A DNA stretch of 51,415 nt, taken from contig JAQTLU010000001.1 of the NCBI GenBank assembly GCA_028714735.1, positions 476,797 to 528,211 on the forward strand, in the 5' to 3' direction. The position numbers were made by a program, and so were the translations under genes. The stretch comes from Gallionellaceae bacterium (GTDB taxonomy: Bacteria > Pseudomonadota > Gammaproteobacteria > Burkholderiales > Thiobacillaceae). The notes under the pieces are model-generated. The model was not told the DNA's origin. It worked only from the letters and a program-made list of their open reading frames with translations, and did no database searches. How positions within the stretch are numbered: position 1 is the stretch's first letter; each line of letters opens with the position of its first letter. This document shows positions 45,167 through 51,415 of this stretch, one piece after another.

Positions 45167-46626
45167 GATGCCAGGCCCATGATGGCGAGCAGCCGCGCCG
45201 TATCCAGGTGTCCGGCCACGGCGTCGGCGAGCCGGTCGATGGCGGCCTCGCGCAGTTTGCCGATGTCCGGGCTTGCGGCCTGTGCCACCCCCGTTGTGGC
45301 CAGCAGCGCATCGGCTGCCGCCGGGGCATCGAACAGGCCGTGCAGATAGGTGCCCATGACCTGGCCGTCGGCCGACACCGCCCCGTCCGGACGGCCGTCG
45401 AGCCGGCACATCGGCCGTGCCAGGGCCGGGCCGGACGAGACCCCGGCGTGGATTTCGTAACCGGCCACTGGCACGCCGCCCGCGACCAGTTCGCCGTGCA
45501 CGTTGCGCAACTGTTTCTCCGCCGCCAGGGTGGTTTCCAGATCGAGCAGGCCCAGGCCGGGGCTCGACCCGGGCGCGCCTTCAATGCCGAGCGGGTCATG
45601 GATGGCCCGGCCCAGCATCTGGAAGCCGCCGCAGATGCCGAGCAGGCGGCCACCGTAGCGCAGGTGCCGCGCCAGGTAATCGGGCCAGCCGCCCCGGCGC
45701 AGGAAGTCGAGATCGGCGCGCACCGACTTGGAGCCGGGCAGGATCACCAGGTCGGCCGGCGGCGGCGTTTCGTCCGGCCCGACGAAACGGAAATCCAGGC
45801 GTGGATTGAGCCGCAGCGGATCGAAGTCGGTGTGATTGGCGATGCGCGGCAGCACCGGCACGAGCACCCGTAGCCGGCCCTCTGCCGCTGCCGTGGTAGG
45901 CAGCACCGGCAGCGCATCCTCCGCCTCCAGGTTCAACCCATGCAGATAGGGCAGCACCCCCAACACCGGCTTGCCGGTCTCCGCCTCCAGCCAGTCCAGG
46001 CCGGATTGCAGCAGGGCAAGGTCGCCGCGAAAACGGTTGATGACAAAGCCCTGCACCCGCGCCCGCTCCGATTCCGACAACAGCGCCAGGGTGCCGACGA
46101 TGTGGGCGAACACCCCGCCCCGGTCGATGTCGGCGATCAGGATCACCGGGCAGTCGACCGCCTCGGCGAAACCCATGTTGGCGATGTCGCCCTGGCGCAG
46201 ATTGACCTCGGCCGGGCTGCCGGCGCCCTCGACCACGATGGCCTCGTACTGCGCCGACAGCCGGGCAAAGGAATCGAGCACCGCCGCCCGTGCCCTCGGT
46301 TTGTAGTCGTGATAGGCCTGCGCCTCCATGTTGCTGAGCGCCCGGCCTTGCAGGATGACCTGGCAGCCGGTATCGGAGTTGGGCTTCAGCAGCACCGGGT
46401 TCATGTCGCTGTGCGACGCCAGGCCGCAGGCCTGCGCCTGCACCGCCTGGGCCCGGCCGATCTCGCCACCGTCCATGGTCACCGCGCTGTTGAGCGCCAT
46501 GTTCTGCGGCTTGAACGGCGCCACCCGCACACCCTGCCGTTTCAGCCAGCGACACAGGGCCGTGACCAGGGCGCTCTTGCCGGCGTCCGAGGTGCAGCCC
46601 TGGACCATGACGACGCGGGCGGTCAT
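45160..46626 (-). CDS. cobQ: Cobyric acid synthase
   Basis: This 488-residue amidotransferase converts adenosylcobyrinic acid a,c-diamide to adenosylcobyric acid by four glutamine-dependent amidations. The N-terminal synthetase domain starts [20 protein letters not shown] (about 7-26) and includes [13 protein letters not shown]. The C-terminal class I glutamine amidotransferase domain carries the nucleophile Cys in [12 protein letters not shown]. It is the first gene of the minus-strand cob run, 62 bases from the divergent btuF start. Upstream corrin-ring genes and cbiB are not in the window, so the substrate may come from distant genes. Confidence 0.96.
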   Translation of the reverse strand: MTARVVMVQGCTSDAGKSALVTALCRWLKRQGVRVAPFKPQNMALNSAVTMDGGEIGRAQAVQAQACGLASHSDMNPVLLKPNSDTGCQVILQGRALSNMEAQAYHDYKPRARAAVLDSFARLSAQYEAIVVEGAGSPAEVNLRQGDIANMGFAEAVDCPVILIADIDRGGVFAHIVGTLALLSESERARVQGFVINRFRGDLALLQSGLDWLEAETGKPVLGVLPYLHGLNLEAEDALPVLPTTAAAEGRLRVLVPVLPRIANHTDFDPLRLNPRLDFRFVGPDETPPPADLVILPGSKSVRADLDFLRRGGWPDYLARHLRYGGRLLGICGGFQMLGRAIHDPLGIEGAPGSSPGLGLLDLETTLAAEKQLRNVHGELVAGGVPVAGYEIHAGVSSGPALARPMCRLDGRPDGAVSADGQVMGTYLHGLFDAPAAADALLATTGVAQAASPDIGKLREAAIDRLADAVAGHLDTARLLAIMGLASC

Positions 46627-46688
46627 GGCCTTACCTCCACGCGGGCGGCAACGCTAGAATGCGGCCATCCCCTGTCCCGGTGCACTGC

Positions 46689-47558
46689 ATGTTTTTGCCC
46701 ATACTCGCCCTTTCCCTGCTGGCCGGCCTGGCCCATGCCGACATCGCCGTGGTGGACGATACCGGCGCGACGGTGCGCCTGCCGGCGCCGGCCCGGCGCA
46801 TCGTCAGCCTGGCGCCGCACGTCACCGAGAACCTGTTTGCCGCCGGCGCCGGCGACCGGCTGGTGGGGGCGGTGAACTACAGCGACTATCCCGAGGCCGC
46901 GAACCGCGTCGCCCGCGTCGGCGACTATTCCAGCCCGGACCTGGAGGCCATCGTCGCCCTGCGTCCCGACCTGGTGATCCTCTGGCAGAGCGGCAATGCC
47001 GACGCCCTGGTCGGCCGGCTGCGCGGCCTTGGCCTGCCGGTCTACCAGTCGCAGCCGGACCGGCTTGAAGACATCCCGGCCAATATCGAAAAGATGGGCC
47101 GCCTGGCCGGTACCGAGATTGAGGCGACGAAGGCGGCGACCGGCTTCCGGAAACGTCTGGCCGACTTGCGCAGGCAGTACGGCGGCAAGCCGGCAGTGCC
47201 GGTGTTCTACCAGGTCTGGCATCGTCCGCTGCTGACCGTGGGCGAGGGCCAGATCATCAGCGACGTGATCCGTCTGTGCGGCGGTAAAAATGCCTTCGCC
47301 GGCCTCAAGGGCCTGGCCCCTGCGGTCAGCGTCGAGGCGGTCCTCGCCGCCGACCCCGAGGCCATCATCGCCAGCGGCATGGGCCACGCGGTTCCGGTCG
47401 GGCTGGACGACTGGCGCCGCTGGACGCGGCTGAGCGCGGTAAGGCGCGGCAACCTGTTCTTCGTCCCCGCCGACCTGATGCAGCGGCCCACGCCACGCCT
47501 GCTCGACGGCGCCGAACAGTTCTGCCGGCATCTGGAAACGGCGCGCGGACGACGTTGA
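46689..47558 (+). CDS. btuF: Cobalamin-binding periplasmic protein
   Basis: This protein of about 289 residues is the class III solute-binding protein of the BtuCDF importer. A signal peptide (LPILALSLLAGLAHA) is followed by DIAVVDDTGATVRLPAPARR and VSLAPHVTENLFAAGAGDRL, typical of the BtuF/FhuD fold. LRPDLVILWQSG and the connecting long helix are also present. It should capture B12 in the periplasm and deliver it to BtuC. The ATG at 46689 starts directly at the signal peptide; a start at 46659 would add ten residues and cannot be excluded. It is divergent from cobQ and convergent with btuD, with 5 bases between stops, so it is transcribed separately from btuBCD. Confidence 0.93.
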   Translation: MFLPILALSLLAGLAHADIAVVDDTGATVRLPAPARRIVSLAPHVTENLFAAGAGDRLVGAVNYSDYPEAANRVARVGDYSSPDLEAIVALRPDLVILWQSGNADALVGRLRGLGLPVYQSQPDRLEDIPANIEKMGRLAGTEIEATKAATGFRKRLADLRRQYGGKPAVPVFYQVWHRPLLTVGEGQIISDVIRLCGGKNAFAGLKGLAPAVSVEAVLAADPEAIIASGMGHAVPVGLDDWRRWTRLSAVRRGNLFFVPADLMQRPTPRLLDGAEQFCRHLETARGRR

Positions 47559-47563
47559 CGGTC

Positions 47564-48340
47564 TCATGCCGGCAGCTCCGGCACGAACCAGCGCTGACCA
47601 TCCTGCTCGATCACCCGCAACGGGTAGCCGTACAGGCGTGACAACCGGTCGGCATCGAGCACCGCCGCGCTGGCGCCGAGCTCATGTTCGCCCTCGCCAT
47701 GGAGCAGCAGCACCTGATCGCTGTAGCGCGCCGCCAGGTTGACGTCGTGCAGCACCATCACCAGCGTGGCCTGCGCCGCCCCGGCCTGGCGGCTGAACAG
47801 CTCCAGCGCGGCGATCTGATGCTTGAGGTCGAGATGGGCCAGGGGCTCATCGAGCAGATAAAGCCGGGGCCGCTGCACCAGTAGGGTGGCCAGGGCCACG
47901 CGCTGGCGCTCGCCGCCCGACAGGGTATGGATCGAACGCGCCGCCAGACCGGCCAGCCCCACCGCCGCCAGGGCCTCGTGCGCGAGGCGCTCGTCCGCCG
48001 CGCTCTCCCAGTCCCAGCGGGCCAGATGCGGGTGGCGACCCACCAACACGGTTTCCAGCACGCTGGCGGTAAAGGCATCGCCCTGATGTTGCGGCAACAG
48101 CCCGCGCAACAGCGCCGCACCACGCGGGCCAAGCGCGGCATAGCTCAGGCCATCCAGTTCCACCGCGCCGGCATCGGGGGGCAACAAGCCGGCCAGGGTA
48201 TGCAGCAGGGTGGTCTTGCCAACGCCATTGCGGCCCAGGATGGCCAGCCTTTGCCCCGGTTCGAGCATCAGGTTCAGCCCGCGCACGATCTGCTTTCCGG
48301 CGATGGTCACGTCCAGGGCGCGGCAGGCCAGCGTGCTCAT
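47564..48340 (-). CDS. btuD: Cobalamin ABC transporter ATP-binding protein
   Basis: This 258-residue ATPase of the FecE/BtuD (type II importer) group has Walker A LGRNGVGKTTLLHTLAG, Q-loop LPQHQGD, signature LSGGERQRVALAT, Walker B LYLLDEPLAHLD and H-loop VLHDVNLA. It energises BtuC. The ATG at 48340 overlaps the btuC stop by 4 bases (ATGA), so translation is coupled. It is the last gene in btuB-btuC-btuD on the minus strand. Homologous haem and ferrisiderophore ATPases look similar; the neighbouring cob genes, btuF and a BtuB-like receptor support cobalamin. Confidence 0.93.
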   Translation of the reverse strand: MSTLACRALDVTIAGKQIVRGLNLMLEPGQRLAILGRNGVGKTTLLHTLAGLLPPDAGAVELDGLSYAALGPRGAALLRGLLPQHQGDAFTASVLETVLVGRHPHLARWDWESAADERLAHEALAAVGLAGLAARSIHTLSGGERQRVALATLLVQRPRLYLLDEPLAHLDLKHQIAALELFSRQAGAAQATLVMVLHDVNLAARYSDQVLLLHGEGEHELGASAAVLDADRLSRLYGYPLRVIEQDGQRWFVPELPA

Positions 48341-49365
48341 GCCGGCTCCACGCGGGGCGCGCGCGCCAGCAACAACAGGAACACCGGCACGCCGATGAGC
48401 GCGGTAAGCACCCCCACCGGCAGTTGTTGCGGCGCGATGACGCTGCGCGCCAGGGTGTCGGCCAGGGTCAGCAAGGCCGCCCCGGCCAGCGTCGCCGCCG
48501 GCAACAGCAGGCGCTGGTCGTTGCCCAGGGCCAGGCGCACCAGATGCGGCACCACCAGGCCGACGAAACCGACGCTGCCGACGCTGGTGACGGCCGTGGC
48601 CGTAAGCAACGAAGCCAGGAAATAGAGCAGCAGACGCAGCCGCGTGACATTGGCGCCCAGCGTGGCCGCCAGCAGCGGACCGCGGGTGAGCAGATTGAGG
48701 TCGCGGGCGAAGAACAGCGCCACGGCCAGGCCGAGCGCGAGGACCAGCAAGGGCAGCCGGGGATCGCCCGCCTGCGAGGCATCGCCCATCAGCCAGAACA
48801 GCATGCCGCGCAGTTGCTGCTCGGGCGCGAGCGAGAGCATCAGGGCCACCGCCGCGCCGCAGCCGGCAGCGACGATGACGCCGGTGAGCAGCAGGCGGGT
48901 CTGGGTCCAGCTGCCGTCGCCGTGGGCCAGGCCGAACACCAGCGCCATGGCGAGCAGCGCCCCGGCAAAGGCCGCCGCCCCCAGACCGAGGCTGGCGCCG
49001 ACGCCCAGCAACATGGCCGCCAGCGCCCCCACCGCCGCGCCGCCGGAGATACCCAGGACATACGGATCGGCCAGCGGATTGCGCAGCAACACCTGCATCA
49101 GCGCCCCGGCCAGGGCCAGCAGCCCGCCGCAGGCGAAGACGGACAGGGTGCGTGGCAGGCGCAAACTGCGCACCACCTCCTGCGCCATGCCGTCGCCCCG
49201 GCCGATCAGGGCCAGGCCGACCTCGCCCGGTGCGAGCGTGAAACTGCCCACCGCCAGGGACAGGAGCAGCCCCGTCGCGGCCGTAATGGTCAGCAGAAGC
49301 AGGACGAGGAAAGCGCGGCGGCGGTTCAGGTGCGCCCCCTGCCTGCGGTTTCGCCATGCCCGCAT
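48337..49365 (-). CDS. btuC: Cobalamin ABC transporter permease
   Basis: This is a 342-residue FecCD/BtuC-type permease with about ten helices. Family motifs are visible: RLPRTLSVFACGGLLALAGA, QVLLRNPLADPYVLGISGGA, LGANVTRLR and VGFVGLVVPHLVR, plus the C-terminal ADTLARSVIAPQQLPVGVLT with GVPVFLLLL. It forms the translocation path for B12 with BtuD, fed by BtuF. The ATG at 49365 is chosen because the basic N-terminus RAWRNRRQG precedes the first helix; the larger open frame upstream lies over btuB in another frame and is not coding. It starts 59 bases after the btuB stop. Confidence 0.93.
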   Translation of the reverse strand: MRAWRNRRQGAHLNRRRAFLVLLLLTITAATGLLLSLAVGSFTLAPGEVGLALIGRGDGMAQEVVRSLRLPRTLSVFACGGLLALAGALMQVLLRNPLADPYVLGISGGAAVGALAAMLLGVGASLGLGAAAFAGALLAMALVFGLAHGDGSWTQTRLLLTGVIVAAGCGAAVALMLSLAPEQQLRGMLFWLMGDASQAGDPRLPLLVLALGLAVALFFARDLNLLTRGPLLAATLGANVTRLRLLLYFLASLLTATAVTSVGSVGFVGLVVPHLVRLALGNDQRLLLPAATLAGAALLTLADTLARSVIAPQQLPVGVLTALIGVPVFLLLLARAPRVEPA

Positions 49366-49424
49366 ACCTGGCACCCAGCCTGATCTTGAAAGTCGCTCAT
49401 GGGCTTGCCCACATGTGGCTTCGA

Positions 49425-51311
49425 CTACTTGCCGGGCTGGTAGCGCAGCGTCACGAACACGCTGCGCCCGGGCGCAGCGTAGAGGCGGGTGCTGGTGCGC
49501 GCCAAGGCATAGTCCTGGTCGAACAGATTGTCGATGCGGAGCCCCAGTCGGGTGTCCTTGTTCAGGGCGTAGTCGTAAACCGCGTTGACCAGACCATAGC
49601 CGGGCAGTTGTCTCGTTCCATTCGAATCCAGACGTTGTGAATAGGCGTTGCCTTCGAAGCTGAGCTGATGCGGACCGAATGCGCGCGCCACGCTGAGCGC
49701 AAGGCTGTTCTTCGGGCGTCGATCCAGTTGCTGGCCGGTGCTCAGATTGGTGGCCAGCAATCGAGTCCAGCCCGCCTGCCAATTCCAGCTCAACCAGCGT
49801 GCATGCCCGCTGAGCTCCAGTCCACGCATCCTTGCCGAACTGACATTTTGCGGTTGGTAGTCGTACGTGGTGGCGATACCCGGCCCGCCACCGCCAGGCG
49901 TTATGGTTGCCTGCCATTCAATCAGATCGTCTACCCGTGTTTCATACAGATTGGCTGCCACATCCCAGTTCGTCCGCTGGTAGGCCAGGCCAAGCTCGCT
50001 GCTCCGCGATGTTTCCGGGCTAAGCGCGGTGTTGCCGCGCGTGACGTAGGTGTCGCTGTAGGTCGTCGCACCGATGGTGTAGGTGTAGGGGCCGTCGCTG
50101 CTGTATGGCCAGAAAAGGTCGTTGACCGTGGGCGCCTTGAAGGCAGTGCCGTGCCCGGCCGAAACACGCAGACCGGGTGCCAGTTCGCGGCCCCAGCGAA
50201 GATTCCAGGTGTCATGGTCGCCAAAGGAATCGTGCTTGTCGCGGCGTGCCCCGATTTGTGCATCGCCACCGAAAACGGCTAAACGGTATTGCGCGAACAA
50301 ACCGACGTTTTCAATGCGCTGATTGAGCAAGCCGCTGTCGTCCTTGCTGGCGTGGTCATTCCAGTAATCCACGCCCAGATTGAGTTGTCCGGCATCGAAC
50401 GTGAGGTCGTGTTGCCAGGAGAGGCTGTTGCGGCTGGTCTCGATCGTGGCGGGAATGAAGGGGCTATAGGAGGTGTAGCGATCCAGGCTGTTGCCCAGAG
50501 TCAGGCTTTGCTGCCATTGCCAGGCAAGGCGATGGTCGATCGTCAAGCTGGCATTGCGACTCTTGTAATCGTTGTCGCCGGTGCTGGCATCTTGCTGGTT
50601 GCGCCCCCATGACTGGGCCAGCCTGGCGGCAAGCGTCAGATCGGGCGTCAGGCGGCCATTGACACCAAGTGCCAGGTGATTGCGGTTGAAGCCATAGGCG
50701 GTGCTGTCAGTGGCAAAGGTGGGCAGGCCATCCGTGCTTTCACGTCCGGCTTCGAGGCTGTAGCGCCAGCCATCGCCGCCGCCGCCCAGGCTCAGGTCGA
50801 TGGCGCGCGTGCCCCGACTACCCATAGTCAGCTTCACGCCTGGACCGGCATTGCTTCGTGTGAATATCTGGATTACACCGCCGATCGCATCGGAACCGTA
50901 AAGACTGGAAAGGGGGCCACGCACGATTTCGATACGCTCGATCTGCTCGAGCGACAAGGCATTCCAATCGTACTCGCCGGTGGTCGCCGAGGCGGCGCGC
51001 ACGCCATCGACCAGCACCAGGATATGTTTGGCGGCAGCACCACGTACAAATATTGCAGTGCTTTTCCCTTCTCCTCCGGTACGGGAAACGTTGATGCCGG
51101 CCTGCTGCTCCAGCAGCGTCATCAGATCCGCAGCCTGGCTACCCTGAATGGTTTCCCGATTGATGACGGTCGTAGCAGCCAGGACAGACGTGACCGGGCG
51201 CGGCACACGTGTCGCCGTAACCACGATTTCATCGAGCGTGAAGGTTTCCTCCGCCTGGGCAGGCAGGGCGTACAGGCCGGCGGTGAGCGCGGCCAGGATG
51301 GTGCGTTGCAT
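49425..51311 (-). CDS. btuB: TonB-dependent cobalamin receptor
   Basis: This outer-membrane receptor of about 628 residues has a signal peptide ending PAQA, then the TonB box region DEIVVTATRVPRP. The plug domain (about 45-150) has LLEQQAGINVSRTGGEGKS, IFVRGAAAKHILVLVDGVRA and IERIEIVRGPLSSLYGSDAI. A 22-strand barrel ends with an aromatic-rich strand (VFVTLRYQPGK). BtuB-type length and position before btuCD support B12 as ligand. The ATG at 51311 starts the signal peptide; the frame's extra 25 residues upstream have no site. The window ends 104 bases upstream, so its regulatory leader is cut. Confidence 0.93.
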   Translation of the reverse strand: MQRTILAALTAGLYALPAQAEETFTLDEIVVTATRVPRPVTSVLAATTVINRETIQGSQAADLMTLLEQQAGINVSRTGGEGKSTAIFVRGAAAKHILVLVDGVRAASATTGEYDWNALSLEQIERIEIVRGPLSSLYGSDAIGGVIQIFTRSNAGPGVKLTMGSRGTRAIDLSLGGGGDGWRYSLEAGRESTDGLPTFATDSTAYGFNRNHLALGVNGRLTPDLTLAARLAQSWGRNQQDASTGDNDYKSRNASLTIDHRLAWQWQQSLTLGNSLDRYTSYSPFIPATIETSRNSLSWQHDLTFDAGQLNLGVDYWNDHASKDDSGLLNQRIENVGLFAQYRLAVFGGDAQIGARRDKHDSFGDHDTWNLRWGRELAPGLRVSAGHGTAFKAPTVNDLFWPYSSDGPYTYTIGATTYSDTYVTRGNTALSPETSRSSELGLAYQRTNWDVAANLYETRVDDLIEWQATITPGGGGPGIATTYDYQPQNVSSARMRGLELSGHARWLSWNWQAGWTRLLATNLSTGQQLDRRPKNSLALSVARAFGPHQLSFEGNAYSQRLDSNGTRQLPGYGLVNAVYDYALNKDTRLGLRIDNLFDQDYALARTSTRLYAAPGRSVFVTLRYQPGK

Positions 51312-51415
51312 GGAAAGACTTTCTTTTTCGTTCCCGGCGTCCCCGCAGGGAGAACTAAAAACGCGGGCCGAAAAAGGTTGCTGCAACCAGTGTCGCTGAA
51401 ACTGCTTCCCCGCAG
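51312..51415 (-). other. Truncated btuB leader
   Basis: The 104 bases upstream of btuB contain CTGCGGGGA twice (at the window edge and at about 51341-51350) and G+C-rich stretches that could fold. Genes like btuB are often controlled by an adenosylcobalamin riboswitch, but I cannot find its conserved core in this fragment; it may begin beyond the edge. Confidence 0.4.

Noticed and set aside
49409-49418. CCACATGTGG palindrome between btuB and btuC
   Set aside because: It is a ten-base palindrome without extension or a clear functional position, likely to occur by chance.
51312-51415. Adenosylcobalamin riboswitch before btuB
   Set aside because: The conserved core (GCCACTG and the terminal B12-box pattern) is not visible in the 104 bases available; the region is cut by the window edge.

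Overview
The window looks like chromosome of a chemolithoautotrophic, sulfur-oxidising betaproteobacterium close to Thiobacillus. The main reasons are the sat-aprB-aprA set for sulfite oxidation through APS, a CbbQ/CbbO-type Rubisco activase pair, the string hppA / small gene / pfp / small gene / adk / kdsB, and a PEP-CTERM exported protein. The DNA is G+C-rich throughout, so long antisense frames are common and have been ignored. No tRNA, rRNA, CRISPR array or insertion sequence was seen.

Layout. 1-4.3 kb: a PEP-CTERM protein, a 467-base gap with a probable broken efflux-porin remnant, and a 977-residue periplasmic-sensor/PAS/GGDEF/EAL protein behind a Fur-box-like site. 4.4-8.2 kb: tesA and the divergent ybbA-ybbP ABC system, whose start codons overlap head to head. 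8.2-10.7 kb: a small four-Cys protein, an outer-membrane barrel, a HAD phosphatase and a CbiM-like permease. 10.7-17.2 kb: a chemotaxis block (two cheV genes, cheY, cheZ, cheA, and an EAL-HDOD protein) behind a sigma-28-like promoter. 17.2-19.3 kb, minus strand: sixA, an AIM24-family protein and a lipoprotein. 19.5-24.5 kb: sat, aprBA and a YkgJ-type cysteine-cluster protein. 24.7-30.5 kb: zwf and an RND pump with its adaptor. 30.6-33.9 kb: cbbQ, cbbO and a small partner. 33.9-41.0 kb, minus strand: an OmpA-type protein with a Met/Asp/Pro/Trp repeat, then hppA, a 73-residue protein, pfp, a 123-residue protein, adk and kdsB. 41.1-42.3 kb: a diguanylate cyclase. 42.3-51.4 kb: cobalamin nucleotide-loop genes cobS, cobC, cobT, cobU and cobQ, then btuF, and btuB-btuC-btuD.

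How the genes fit together. AprBA converts sulfite and AMP to APS. Sat converts APS and PPi to ATP and sulfate. Adk interconverts AMP, ADP and ATP. The membrane H+-pyrophosphatase and PPi-dependent phosphofructokinase tie the PPi pool to the proton gradient and to sugar phosphates. CbbQ/CbbO would maintain Rubisco for CO2 fixation. The B12 genes suggest corrinoid uptake and remodelling, because the corrin-ring genes are not here. Two c-di-GMP enzymes, an inactive EAL-HDOD protein and the che genes point to a motile, behaviourally regulated cell.

The less ordinary observations are: an OmpA-domain protein with an unfamiliar 25-26-residue repeat; CheZ with two extra copies of a CheY-binding-like helix; intrinsic terminators inside the adk-hppA string, one ending almost on a start codon; a palindrome touching the aprB ribosome-binding site; and the shared ATGCGCAT start palindrome of tesA and ybbA.
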